Source: Bradyrhizobium sp. (GTDB taxonomy: Bacteria; Pseudomonadota; Alphaproteobacteria; Rhizobiales; Xanthobacteraceae). From it: a DNA stretch of 40,031 bases. Position 1 is the first letter of the stretch. Every line of letters begins with the position of its first letter. The notes below the pieces were generated by a model. The model was given only the letters and a program-made list of their open reading frames with translations, did not search any database and had not been told where the DNA came from. Position numbers and translations under genes: made by a program. The stretch covers positions 1-40,031 of the forward strand of contig NZ_DAIDJE010000007.1 in the NCBI RefSeq assembly GCF_027451485.1, in the 5' to 3' direction. Below, one piece after another: positions 1 through 8,521 of the stretch.

Positions 1-201
1 GTCTGCATCGCGCGCGACCGCAAGGGGCTTTACAAGCTGGCTTTGGCCGGAGAAATCAAAAACTTCACCGGCATCGACCAGATTTATGAGCGGCCGGACA
101 ACGCCGAAATCGTTCTGACGCCAGACATGGGTTCCGCCGAGCAGATGGCCGACCGCGTCGTCGATTATCTCTACGACAAGGACTACATCGCTTCCAGCTG
201 A
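1..201 (+). CDS. cysC: Adenylylsulfate (APS) kinase, C-terminal fragment cut by the window edge
   Basis: Frame 1 is open from the first base to a TGA at 199-201 and gives 66 residues. They match the end of APS kinases: a C-x-A-R-D-x-K-G-L-Y-K stretch, then E-I-K-N-F-T-G-I-D-x-x-Y-E, then a short acidic tail. This domain phosphorylates adenosine 5'-phosphosulfate to PAPS in sulfate activation. In many alphaproteobacteria it is fused behind the sulfate adenylyltransferase GTPase subunit as CysNC. The upstream part is missing, so a stand-alone CysC cannot be told from a CysNC fusion. No downstream gene on this strand continues an operon within 1.4 kb. Confidence 0.9.
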   Translation, partial: VCIARDRKGLYKLALAGEIKNFTGIDQIYERPDNAEIVLTPDMGSAEQMADRVVDYLYDKDYIASS

Positions 202-459
202 TCGCTGCAATCGCGGACGCCCCTGACGGGCAGCGGATTCAGATTGAGGTTTCCGGATTACCGTGGCAGTTGAGCAAGCCTGCCAAGCGAGCGAGTTTCA
301 CAACGACGCCAAGGGATGGCTTTGTTAGCGTGAACTCGCGCCGCCCCTGCTGGACCGCTCCGGCATCGCATCCGGGCGGGAAAAGCTACGGTCAACTTTG
401 TACTTAATCATGCAAATTGGCCGCGGACCGTTGCGAGAGGACTTGTGAATGTCCGTCGG

Positions 460-624
460 CTACTCCGGGGCGATCGGCGAGACGTCCTTCATCTCAATTC
501 GCGACAGAGCCTGGTTGATTTGCCGAAGCTCGCGCTCGATCTCGGGTAGACTCTCAGTGGACACCCACTGACGACGTTCCACAAGCACCCGTTTCCTTTC
601 CAGCAGTTCGAGGACATCGCTCAT
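460..624 (-). CDS. Small hypothetical protein (54 aa), helical and charged
   Basis: I do not recognise this protein. The start chosen is the ATG at 624-622, because the frame upstream of it overlaps the preceding leftward gene and has arginine-rich, non-protein-like composition. From this start the product begins M-S-D-V-L-E-L-L-E and is an amphipathic, highly charged helix with heptad-like Leu/Ile spacing, so a short coiled coil is likely. It lies 22 nt downstream of the leftward gene ending at 647, so it is probably the third gene of a small operon. No good ribosome-binding site is visible, so translational coupling is possible. It could also be a non-coding frame. Confidence 0.45.
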   Translation of the reverse strand: MSDVLELLERKRVLVERRQWVSTESLPEIERELRQINQALSRIEMKDVSPIAPE

Positions 625-646
625 GTTGACGACATGGCCGAGTGCA

Positions 647-1015
647 TCAGGATATCTCCCGGGGGAGTTTCCAGTCGGGCTGAGGCTCGTACGGTTGCTC
701 CACTTTCTCGATGCGGTACTCCGGCGGCAGAATCCGGGCGCCCGGTTCACCTGCCCTCGGCATTTCCGCAATGAGGCCCTCAGACAAGGCAGCGCTCATC
801 GCCTGCTCTTCGGTTGAGTAGGTGCGGGCAAGCTGAGTACCTCCCCGGAACAGCGCATAGGACGCCCGCTCGCTACTCGGCTCCCTACTGGCCTCTTTCC
901 GGTAATCCCTTGCGGCGTCTCGAAGGATATCCCTCACCGAGTCGTCCACCGTTTGGTCCGCGATGCTTTCCGCTTGATCCGCCTGCCTCTGGAGATTTTG
1001 CGATTGCGTGCTCAT
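647..1015 (-). CDS. Hypothetical protein (122 aa), hydrophilic
   Basis: This is an unrecognised soluble protein. Residues 1-45 form a charged, Gln/Asp/Ala-rich helix. The middle has a segment around Y-A-L-F-R-G-G-T-Q-L-A-R. The C-terminal 30 residues are rich in Pro and Glu. Its start codon overlaps the stop of the upstream DUF3072 gene by 4 nt (ATGA, minus strand, 1012-1015), strong evidence that both are real and co-translated. No signal peptide or membrane segment is present. Association with a DUF3072 protein suggests an accessory or stress-type locus, but no function can be assigned. Confidence 0.6.
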   Translation of the reverse strand: MSTQSQNLQRQADQAESIADQTVDDSVRDILRDAARDYRKEASREPSSERASYALFRGGTQLARTYSTEEQAMSAALSEGLIAEMPRAGEPGARILPPEYRIEKVEQPYEPQPDWKLPREIS

Positions 1016-1233
1016 GAACGCCCGACCTCCCGAGTTCTGCGCTGTTCCTCCAACCCATTCTTCCCCCTCAGCTTGTCAATGAGAGCTGAGGCCTCCGCCT
1101 TCGTGAGGTTCTTATCCGGCATTGGCTTGTGGGCCTGCTCGCTGAGAGTCTTCAGATAAGACTCCTGAGCGCCCGTCATCGGGTCATCTCCTGAAACCCA
1201 GTCCTTGGGGTCTTTCTCGGTGTTGTCGGCCAT
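1012..1233 (-). CDS. DUF3072 domain protein (73 aa)
   Basis: The product starts M-A-D-N-T-E-K-D-P-K-D-W-V and carries the family hallmark M-T-G-A-Q-x-S-Y-L-K-T-L, followed by L-T-K-A-E-A-S-x-L-I-D-K-L. This matches the short DUF3072 family, whose function is unknown. The ATG at 1233 was chosen over the upstream one at 1356 because AAAGGAG lies 5 nt before it and the family begins near this point. It is the first gene of a leftward three-gene group, overlapping the next by 4 nt. A possible general-stress (EcfG-type) promoter lies just upstream. Confidence 0.75.
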   Translation of the reverse strand: MADNTEKDPKDWVSGDDPMTGAQESYLKTLSEQAHKPMPDKNLTKAEASALIDKLRGKNGLEEQRRTREVGRS

Positions 1234-1648
1234 GAGAACTCCTTTGCCCATTAACTTCGGAATGGTCTCTTCGTTCCCGTTGCGTTCCGACTCACGCGCG
1301 GGAGCGGACGATTGAGGCATAAAAGCACCCCGGCGATCTTGGCGTTCGATCAACACTTTGAAGCACCGACAGGACGGCTTCTGGTGCTCAACCGACCTCG
1401 TTCATTCGACGTAACAGAACGTCAGCGGAGTTCCGTTCCGTTTGGCTTGTTGTACCTCTCCGCTCGCGTTAGCCCCTGCAGCGTCGGACCTTCCAAGGCG
1501 GATTACGCGCTTGCTTCGTTGATCAAGGCGTCTGTTACAGCGAGGTCTGACAGGTCGCCCATCGCCATTGTTCCTGAGGCTTGTTCGTGCTCCCACGTTT
1601 TTCGAACGTTGTGGATACAAACGCGTTAGGTAAGCCGGAGTGCCCAAC
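1234..1648. other. Intergenic region between divergent genes
   Basis: This is a 415-nt gap between the leftward DUF3072 operon and the rightward PHA-system gene. Apart from the possible EcfG-type site near its left end I see no convincing feature. The open frames here lack start signals and protein-like composition. Confidence 0.5.
1253..1277 (-). promoter_or_regulatory. Possible EcfG-type promoter of the DUF3072 operon
   Basis: On the minus strand GGAAC (1277-1273) is followed after 16 nt by AGTT (1256-1253). The alphaproteobacterial general-stress sigma factor EcfG recognises GGAAC-N16/17-CGTT, so the -35 box is perfect and the -10 box matches at three of four positions. The site ends about 20 nt from the DUF3072 start codon, which leaves a short leader. 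A chance match cannot be excluded. Confidence 0.3.
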
Positions 1649-1960
1649 ATGTCCGCACCTCTTATCGTATCAATTCCCCATCGCCTCGGCCGTGAAGAGG
1701 CCAAGCGCCGCATCGAGGTCGGTTTGACGCGCGCGGTTGCCAGCATACCGGTCCTTCAGGTCGACGAAGAAAGATGGGAAGGCGACCGCCTGGTTTTTCG
1801 CGTGCGCGCCCTTGGGCAAGTGGCGTCCGGTCACCTCGACGTGGCGGAGGATCATGCGCGCCTGGAAGTTTCGCTCCCCTGGCTATTGCAGCGCTTCGCC
1901 AAAGCAGCGCAGGTGGCGATCAGAAACCGCGGAAATCTGCTGCTGACCAAGCGGAGCTAA
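1649..1960 (+). CDS. Polyhydroxyalkanoic acid system family protein (103 aa)
   Basis: The product begins M-S-A-P-L-I-V-S-I-P-H-R-L-G-R-E-E-A-K-R-R-I-E, the typical opening of the polyhydroxyalkanoate-granule-region family (TIGR02610/PF09650). A central E-E-R-W-E-G-D-R-L-V-F stretch and a C-terminal L-L-x-R-F-A-K-A-A helix also fit. The family is found near PHA-storage genes, but its biochemical role is unclear. The ATG at 1649 was preferred over the GTG at 1640 because GGAG at 1637-1640 is correctly spaced only from the former. It stands alone here, with no phaC or phasin gene in the window. Confidence 0.8.
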   Translation: MSAPLIVSIPHRLGREEAKRRIEVGLTRAVASIPVLQVDEERWEGDRLVFRVRALGQVASGHLDVAEDHARLEVSLPWLLQRFAKAAQVAIRNRGNLLLTKRS

Positions 1961-2112
1961 TCCAACCCGGACAGAAAAACGAGTCGGTCGCTAAGGAGGA
2001 TATCATCGCGTCAAGCGGCGTTGCTCGAACACCTCGCCTGTCGGCTGGCTCCTGAGGCACGAGAAACGGTCGCGCCGCCTCGACCCGGTTGAAAGGAAAT
2101 GAACCGTTGTCA

Positions 2113-2988
2113 CTACCCACCTGTCGCGAAACCGGGATAGAGCGTCATGCCTCCATCCACAAACAATGTGGCACCGGTCACATAATCGGAAAAATCTGAC
2201 GCCAGCCACGCGGCTGCCCGCGCAATGTCCTCCGGCTCTCCGATGCGTTTGTATGGCACAAGGGTCATCAGGTCTCGGTAGGCGTCGGCCGTTGCCCAGG
2301 CAGCCCGATTGATGGGTGTACGGATAGCACCGGGCGCAATGCCGTTGACCCTGATGGTGTATGGCGCGAGCTCCTGAGCGATACTGCGCATGAGCTGCAT
2401 TATCCCTCCTTTGGACGCGGCATAGTTGGCATGGCCCGCCCACGGGATTTCCTGATGGACCGAGCTCATCATGATAAGCTTGCCGGCGGCCCGGGAAACG
2501 CCTTGAACAACGCCACGCCTCTTGAATTCCCGCACGGCCTCTCGCGCACAAAGAAATTGTCCAGTGAGGTTGACGCTGATGACCTTATTCCACTGTTCGA
2601 GGGTCATTTCGTCGATCGCGGCATCCCGCTGTAGTCCTGCATTTGTCACGACGACATGAAGTGTTGAAAAATGGCTGATAGCCTGCGCGAACATGGCCTG
2701 GACTTCGGCCTCGTTGCTCACGTCCGCCTTGATGACAACGGCGCGGCGTCCCTTGGCCTCGACCGCGTGGGCGATTTCCTCTGCCGCCGGCAAATCCGCG
2801 ATGTAGTTGATCACAATGTCGGCGCCAGACGCAGCGAGCCCCAGCGCCACAGCTTTTCCTATGCCGGAATTAGCCCCGGTTACCAATGCCGGTTGTCCTT
2901 CAAGCACCACCGGATACGGCTTGTGCGGCGGGACGGCTCTGGGTTCGGCAGGGCCGGCGGGGTCGCGCTTGTCTTCATTTTCATTCAT
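2113..2988 (-). CDS. SDR oxidoreductase, glucose 1-dehydrogenase type (291 aa)
   Basis: This is a classical short-chain dehydrogenase/reductase with a roughly 30-residue polar N-terminal extension, as in the bacterial glucose/ribitol-dehydrogenase subgroup. It has the cofactor motif T-G-A-N-S-G-I-G (residues about 37-44), a T-N-A-G motif, a catalytic Ser in M-M-S-S-V-H and the Y-A-A-S-K pair, and ends with the usual F-V-D-G-G-M. These support NAD(P)-dependent oxidation of a sugar or other polyol. Only 14 nt separate it from the GH15 gene upstream on the same strand, so the two are co-transcribed. A glycosidase releasing glucose followed by a glucose-oxidising SDR is a plausible pairing, but the substrate is inferred. 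Confidence 0.85.
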   Translation of the reverse strand: MNENEDKRDPAGPAEPRAVPPHKPYPVVLEGQPALVTGANSGIGKAVALGLAASGADIVINYIADLPAAEEIAHAVEAKGRRAVVIKADVSNEAEVQAMFAQAISHFSTLHVVVTNAGLQRDAAIDEMTLEQWNKVISVNLTGQFLCAREAVREFKRRGVVQGVSRAAGKLIMMSSVHQEIPWAGHANYAASKGGIMQLMRSIAQELAPYTIRVNGIAPGAIRTPINRAAWATADAYRDLMTLVPYKRIGEPEDIARAAAWLASDFSDYVTGATLFVDGGMTLYPGFATGG

Positions 2989-3002
2989 CTTTCAAATTCC
3001 AT

Positions 3003-4826
3003 TCAATGCGAATGACCGTGGCTGGGTATGCTCGTCACTGTCGACTTCGCTCGATCATCGAACCCTGCAGCTCCAGCGAGCCGATGCGCGGAGTTAACCA
3101 GTGCAATGTGAGAGAAAGCCTGAGGGAAATTGCCAACGAGGCGTTGTGTATCCGGAGCATACTCCTCCGACAGCAGACCCACATCGTTGCGCAGCTTGAG
3201 CAGTCTCTCGAACAGCGCCTTCGCATCGGCGTGACGGCCGATTAGCGCATAAGCTTCCGCAAGCCAGAAGCTGCATGCCAGAAAGAGCCCTTCTCCACCC
3301 GGGACGCCGTCGTCCGATGCACTCGTGTCGTAGCGACGGACCAACCCGTCGACCACCAACTCGGCTTCTACGGCTTCGACGGTCGAACGTACTCTCGGAT
3401 CGTCAGGCGAAAGGAAGCCTACAAGCGGAAGCCGGAGAAGAGTCGCATCCAGTTGCGTCCCGCCATACGCCTGGACAAACGTCTTGCGCTTTTGGTCGAA
3501 GCCCTTCAGGCAGATGTCTTCGTGGATGGCTGAGCGGATCGACTTCCATCGTTCGACCGGGCCTTTCATTCCATGTTCCGAAGCGCTCTTGATGCTGCGA
3601 TCGAAAGCGACCCAGCACATGACCTTGGAATAGGTATAGTGCTTGGGTGGACTGCGCGCCTCCCAAATGCCCTGATCCGGATTCCGCCAAATCTTTTCGA
3701 GATGATCCAGCAGGACGCATTGGATATCCCAGGCTCGCTCGTTCTCAGACAGGCCGCCCCGCCGCGCTTCGTAAAGTGCGTCCATCAATTCGCCGAACAC
3801 ATCGAGCTGAAGCTGGGTATGGGCAGCATTTCCGATGCGGACCGGACGGGAGTCCTCGTACCCGCCGAGCCATGGGATTTCGCGTTCCGGAAGATGCCTC
3901 TCGCCGGTGACGCCATACATGATCTGCAACTGATCAGGACTACCGGCCACCGCGCGGAGCAGCCAATCCCTCCAGGCAACAGCTTCGTCGTAATAGCCGC
4001 TCCTCATCAGTGATACGAGAGTAAGCGTCGCGTCGCGTATCCAGCAGAAGCGGTAGTCCCAGTTACGTGAACCTCCGAGTTGCTCCGGCAAGGAGGTCGT
4101 CGGTGCCGCGACGACCCCGCCGCTCGGGCCAAATGTCAGCGCCTTCAGTGTGATCAGGGACCGTGCGACGGGCTCGGAATAGGGGCCCGGAGCGGTGCAG
4201 CGGCCAGACCAACTCCTCCAGAACGCTTCCGTTGACTGCAGGAGATCATCGGGATCTCCGCCCTTGTCGGTCGGCGGCATAAAGGAGACATGGTAAGATA
4301 GCGCGAACGTGATCCGCTGTCCCTTTGTCATCGAGAACGAGCCTATGGTCTTCATGTCCTGACCTCGCAACGGCGCTTCGGTCGCGAGCAACAGCATGTG
4401 AGGGCCTCCGACGAAGGTAAGCGAGCGATCATCGGCGCGCGTCACCCACGGGACGGTATCGCCATTGTCGAAGCGAACGACGAGTTCTGTCTCGATCTCG
4501 GAATTCCCGTCGAGGCACTCGATGATCCTGATAAGCTTTGAAGATCCGCGTTTCGGCGGCATAAAGTCGATAAGTCGAACGCGGCCTTTTTCGAGTTCAA
4601 ACGTCGTTTCAAGAATGAGAGTGCCGGCCCGATAGCGACGGCTGGAAGAGACGAATTGTTTCGGCGCCAGCAACCATCTTCCATTCCCCGGAGCGCCGAG
4701 AAGAGATGCGAAGCAAGCGTCCGAATCGAAGCGCGGCAAGCAAAGCCAATCGATCGATCCCTCACGCCCAACCAGCGCGGCTGTCTCACAATCGCCGATC
4801 AGCGCGTAATCCTCAATGCGGGCCAT
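3003..4826 (-). CDS. Glycoside hydrolase family 15 protein, glucoamylase/trehalase type (607 aa)
   Basis: The N-terminus M-A-R-I-E-D-Y-A-L-I-G-D-C-E-T-A-A-L-V is the standard opening of bacterial GH15 proteins and leads into the beta-sandwich domain (residues about 1-220). The (alpha/alpha)6 barrel follows, with N-W-D-Y-R-F-C-W-I-R-D-A near residue 270 and W-L-G-G-Y-E-D-S-R-P-V-R-I-G-N-A. Near the C-terminus S-E-E-Y followed by G-N-F-P-Q-A-F-S-H is where the family's catalytic base Glu sits. There is no signal peptide, so it is cytoplasmic. Relatives hydrolyse alpha-glucosides or trehalose; which one applies here cannot be told. It is first in an operon with the SDR and divergent from the GMC oxidoreductase across 190 nt. 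Confidence 0.9.
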   Translation of the reverse strand: MARIEDYALIGDCETAALVGREGSIDWLCLPRFDSDACFASLLGAPGNGRWLLAPKQFVSSSRRYRAGTLILETTFELEKGRVRLIDFMPPKRGSSKLIRIIECLDGNSEIETELVVRFDNGDTVPWVTRADDRSLTFVGGPHMLLLATEAPLRGQDMKTIGSFSMTKGQRITFALSYHVSFMPPTDKGGDPDDLLQSTEAFWRSWSGRCTAPGPYSEPVARSLITLKALTFGPSGGVVAAPTTSLPEQLGGSRNWDYRFCWIRDATLTLVSLMRSGYYDEAVAWRDWLLRAVAGSPDQLQIMYGVTGERHLPEREIPWLGGYEDSRPVRIGNAAHTQLQLDVFGELMDALYEARRGGLSENERAWDIQCVLLDHLEKIWRNPDQGIWEARSPPKHYTYSKVMCWVAFDRSIKSASEHGMKGPVERWKSIRSAIHEDICLKGFDQKRKTFVQAYGGTQLDATLLRLPLVGFLSPDDPRVRSTVEAVEAELVVDGLVRRYDTSASDDGVPGGEGLFLACSFWLAEAYALIGRHADAKALFERLLKLRNDVGLLSEEYAPDTQRLVGNFPQAFSHIALVNSAHRLAGAAGFDDRAKSTVTSIPSHGHSH

Positions 4827-5016
4827 GTTCTAAGGAACTTCGACGCAGCCGCTTTGTTTCGCGTGCGATGTGACCAACGACGTAGCACCTTGGTCGCAGG
4901 TCAGCGTCCCGCGATCGATAATCATTTCGCGACCGTGGAACTTTTACGTCGCTCGGGAATGATCGCTGCGACCGCCACTTTCCTCCCGGCATCGAAGAGC
5001 CAGTGAGACCTCTCCT

Positions 5017-6603
5017 GTGAACGACGACTATTACGACGCCATCATCATTGGATCAGGTCCGGGCGGAGGTTCAGCTGCCTGGCGCCTTGCCCGGACGGGA
5101 AAGCGAATTCTCATTATCGAGCGGGGAGACTACCTGCCGCGCGAACGCGAGAATTGGGACACGAGCGAAGTCTTCGCGAAGGCGCGGTATCAGGCAGATG
5201 AGACCTGGTATTCCTCCTCTGGGCATCGCTTTCGGCCCGGTCTTCACTATTTCGTCGGCGGTAACTCAAAGGTCTATGGCGCCGCTCTTTTTCGCCTTCG
5301 CGAGGAAGACTTCCACGAGATCACATTTCCCGACGGTGTCTCGCCCGAATGGCCCTTAAAGTACGACGTGTTCGAGCCATGGTATCAGGCTGCCGAGGAG
5401 CTGTTCCAGGTCCATGGCGCACGTGGCGAGGATCCGACGGAGCCCTGGTCCAAATCGCCTTATCCCAAACCGGCAGTCAGTCACGAGTCCCGCATCCAGA
5501 AATTATCCGACGACCTTGTCAACGCCGGATTTCATCCCTTTCATCTCCCCCTGGGCGCCTTGATGGATGAAGACGGAAAGGGAGGCACGCTCCCTCACTC
5601 CCCGCTACTGCGATGCGATCCTTTCGACGGCTATCCCAGCCTGACGAACGGCAAGGCAGACGCCCAAATCATCTGTATTGATCCAACACTTGCAACTCAT
5701 TCGAACGCGAAGCTATTGCGAAACGCCTATGTCGAGCGGCTTAATACGGATCCCGCCGGCGGGCAGATCATCAGCGCCGACGTCTTAATTAACGGTGCGC
5801 GGCGCGTCTTTCGCGCGAACGTGTTTATCGTAGCCTGCGGTGCTCTGTCATCCGCCCTTCTGTTCCTGCGTTCGGCCAACGACCGGCACCCGGATGGGCT
5901 TGCAAACCGGTCCGGCCTGGTCGGCCGCAACTACATGCGCCACAACAATACGACCGTGCTTGCGATCTCGAAATCACCGAACGAGACGAAGTTTCAGAAG
6001 ACCCTGGCTTTGAATGATTTCTATCATGGCCATTCGAAGAGCGTCATGAACAAATGGGACTATCCGCTCGGTCACATTCAGCTCGTAGGGAAATCAGACG
6101 GCAGCCAGATCGAGATCGAGGGGCTGCCCGATTTCCTTCATTGGCTACCCGCCCGTCCATTTGAGTTCATCGCGCGACACTCGGTTGATTTCTGGCTAAC
6201 GTCCGAGGATCTTCCTCTTCGCGAAAACAGGATCTTCTACAAGGATGGCCGCGTGCATTTGGACCTGACGGAAAGCAACATGGAGTGCCACCGCCGGTTA
6301 CGCGAGACACTTCGCAGCATGCTCGACCAGCTCGACATCCATCCGCACCTGTTTGACCGCACTCTGTACGTCGGAAAGGACGTGCCTGTTGGCGGCACGG
6401 CGCATCAATCCGGTACGCTTCGGTTCGGTGAAGATCCGCAGAACAGCGTCCTGAATCTCGACTGCAGGACCCATGAGATCGAAAATCTTTATGTCGCTGA
6501 TGCGAGCTTTTTCCCCTCGATAGGTGCCGTCAATCCCACCTTGACCATCATCGCGAACGCACTGCGCGTTGCCGAGACGATTTCGTCGAATATCTGGCGG
6601 TGA
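5017..6603 (+). CDS. GMC family FAD-dependent oxidoreductase (528 aa)
   Basis: The N-terminal dinucleotide fold I-I-I-G-S-G-P-G-G-G-S-A-A-W-R-L (residues about 10-25), followed by I-I-E-R-G-D, binds FAD. The C-terminal half contains T-A-H-Q-S-G-T-L-R-F, where the GMC catalytic His lies, and the family tail V-A-D-A-S-F-F-P-S-I-G-A-V-N-P-T-L-T. The length suits glucose-methanol-choline oxidoreductases, which oxidise alcohols or sugars. Translation begins with GTG at 5017, the first in-frame start before the FAD fold. No signal peptide is visible. It is divergent from the GH15-SDR operon, which suggests a shared role in sugar or polyol oxidation; the substrate is unknown. Confidence 0.88.
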   Translation: MNDDYYDAIIIGSGPGGGSAAWRLARTGKRILIIERGDYLPRERENWDTSEVFAKARYQADETWYSSSGHRFRPGLHYFVGGNSKVYGAALFRLREEDFHEITFPDGVSPEWPLKYDVFEPWYQAAEELFQVHGARGEDPTEPWSKSPYPKPAVSHESRIQKLSDDLVNAGFHPFHLPLGALMDEDGKGGTLPHSPLLRCDPFDGYPSLTNGKADAQIICIDPTLATHSNAKLLRNAYVERLNTDPAGGQIISADVLINGARRVFRANVFIVACGALSSALLFLRSANDRHPDGLANRSGLVGRNYMRHNNTTVLAISKSPNETKFQKTLALNDFYHGHSKSVMNKWDYPLGHIQLVGKSDGSQIEIEGLPDFLHWLPARPFEFIARHSVDFWLTSEDLPLRENRIFYKDGRVHLDLTESNMECHRRLRETLRSMLDQLDIHPHLFDRTLYVGKDVPVGGTAHQSGTLRFGEDPQNSVLNLDCRTHEIENLYVADASFFPSIGAVNPTLTIIANALRVAETISSNIWR

Positions 6604-6677
6604 TGATGAGAGACCCGAATTCGCCATTTGTTCAAGTCGACTGGCTTGCTGTCGATCGGGAGACGCGTTGTTCTGAA

Positions 6678-8030
6678 TTACTGGCGATCGGTGCCTCGAT
6701 GGCGGAGCGACCTTAAGCGCGCCGAGAGATGGGCTAGTACAGCGGGCGTGGCGTGGCCCGCTCCCAGAAGCGCATCCTGGTGATGATTATGCCTTCGCCG
6801 GCGGTATGCCCGGATATCCTTCGAGCATCGGACGGCCGTACGAACGGCTATCTGTTCGGGTCCCTGATTGTCTGGCGCGCTCAATGCCAGAGCCGGCAGC
6901 ACATCCGGCGCAACAGCGACTCGCGGAGAAAGAGGCGGTCCGATGTCAAAGAGCTTGTTCAACGTGGCCTGCACCGAGCAGTGATCGAATGGATAAATTC
7001 CGCTCGGCCGGACAATGCTGCCGGGCGGAACATAGGGAGACACCAGAAGGGTCGGCACACGGACCCCATACCTGTCGAACCGGAATCCGTCGGGATACGG
7101 GCCGCCAGGAGATACTGCCGACGGCGGCGGCACATGATCGAAGCAGCCGCCATGCTCATCATAGGTGATGATCAACAGAGTACGCGGCCAGGTCGGAGCC
7201 GATCTGAGAATGTTATAGACGCTAGCAACGAGCGCCTCACCGTCCTGCAGATCGTGCGGGGGATGCTGATCGTTTGGAAGCGCCTTCGCACGCAAGCTTG
7301 CGTAATATCTCGGTTCGATGAAGCTGTACGATGGCAACTGCCCCGCGCTTGCATCCGCCGCAAACTCCGGGTCGAAGAAGCAAAAGTGCGTTGGGATCTT
7401 CGGCCAAAGATCTACCAGTGTCGCAGCCTGTGGCAGGTCGTGGAAATAGACCCTCCACGTATAGCCACACCGATCCAGGCGTCGGAAGATTGTTGGCATA
7501 AACCGCGGCCACCGATACGGAAAACTGGATCGCCTGTTGTTCACGTAACCGCCAGCCGTACCGCAATGCATGAAGTATCTGTTGGGCCATGTTTCGCAGG
7601 GCGCTGATGCGAACCAACGATCCGACACGCCGAAACTCCTGGCCAGCAGCGTGGTCGAGCGGAGGTGTTCCGGCCGGTAAACGTGCATGACCGCTTTTGG
7701 ATCTGCACGGGAGTCGTTCCCCCGCTGACGCACGTAATTGTCGACAAACCCGTTCATATCGGGCTCGTCGCTCCGACCAAGTCCGTAGATTTGCATTTCC
7801 ATGTCGCTGAAGAGCTCTCCGGGGTCTGCGTCCGGAAGATTCGGCGGATCACTTGCTTCACTGCTCCACACCGACACGCGATCGACTGATCCGTCTTCTC
7901 TGTGCTGAGGATTCCATTCATTCATGTCGAGACCGTCGAATTGCTCCGCTTTCGGATAGAGCCGGCCCAACACGTTGTCGAAAGACCTGTTCTCAAGCAT
8001 GAGCACGACGACGTGATCAATCTTGCGCAT
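6678..8030 (-). CDS. Phosphoesterase family protein (phospholipase C / acid phosphatase type, 450 aa)
   Basis: The start at 8030 gives M-R-K-I-D-H-V-V-V-L-M-L-E-N-R-S-F-D, the conserved first strand and metal-binding segment of the PF04185 phosphoesterase family. A longer reading from 8183 adds 51 residues that do not resemble the family and has no clear ribosome-binding site. Other hallmarks are P-C-E-T-W-P-N-R-Y, the metal-binding Y-D-E-H-G-G-C-F-D-H-V, and V-P-T-L-L-V-S-P-Y-V. The family hydrolyses phosphate mono- or diesters, including phospholipids. No signal peptide is present from this start, so a cytoplasmic or unusually exported protein is implied. It is single and convergent with the GMC gene. 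Confidence 0.85.
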   Translation of the reverse strand: MRKIDHVVVLMLENRSFDNVLGRLYPKAEQFDGLDMNEWNPQHREDGSVDRVSVWSSEASDPPNLPDADPGELFSDMEMQIYGLGRSDEPDMNGFVDNYVRQRGNDSRADPKAVMHVYRPEHLRSTTLLARSFGVSDRWFASAPCETWPNRYFMHCGTAGGYVNNRRSSFPYRWPRFMPTIFRRLDRCGYTWRVYFHDLPQAATLVDLWPKIPTHFCFFDPEFAADASAGQLPSYSFIEPRYYASLRAKALPNDQHPPHDLQDGEALVASVYNILRSAPTWPRTLLIITYDEHGGCFDHVPPPSAVSPGGPYPDGFRFDRYGVRVPTLLVSPYVPPGSIVRPSGIYPFDHCSVQATLNKLFDIGPPLSPRVAVAPDVLPALALSAPDNQGPEQIAVRTAVRCSKDIRAYRRRRHNHHQDALLGAGHATPAVLAHLSARLRSLRHRGTDRQ

Positions 8031-8521
8031 GCCTGATCTCGCGATCTTCTCAACGCCGATACGACAGATGCTGGAGGTGCATTGAGCGATCGATAATGGT
8101 GGCTGAGTGAAGCCTTGAGTGCCCTGCAGATCCAAACCCGCTAGACTCGGCAAGGTTCCTTGAATGGACTTTTCCTCTCGCATGGCGGCGCTCGCGGCAA
8201 TCGACGGCCAGCGAAGAACACAAGTTATTTTGGCGCAAAACGCCCGCGATCAGGCCGATGTTGGATAGCGCTCGAAAACAGCGCGCCTGAAAACTCTCAA
8301 TCTCGCTGCGACTGGGAACGTCGTTTCCGAGTGGAATACCCGCGCCGACGGCGAGCAATGCCTTGCTAGCCTCCCCCTACGGCGACCTGTGTGCCCCCGC
8401 CGAAATCGACCAGCTCGATCCGCCGACATCCGGATGGCGAATTTTATAACCTCGAACTTCGGCTAATTCCGACGCAAGCCGAATGACATGAGGCGATTGT
8501 CAGAACGCGACGATTAGCAAA
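8031..8521. other. Intergenic region, no gene seen
   Basis: There are 491 nt between two leftward genes. The left 150 nt could encode an N-terminal extension of the phosphoesterase (alternative start at 8183), but I consider that unlikely. No RNA gene, repeat or clear promoter was recognised. Confidence 0.4.
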
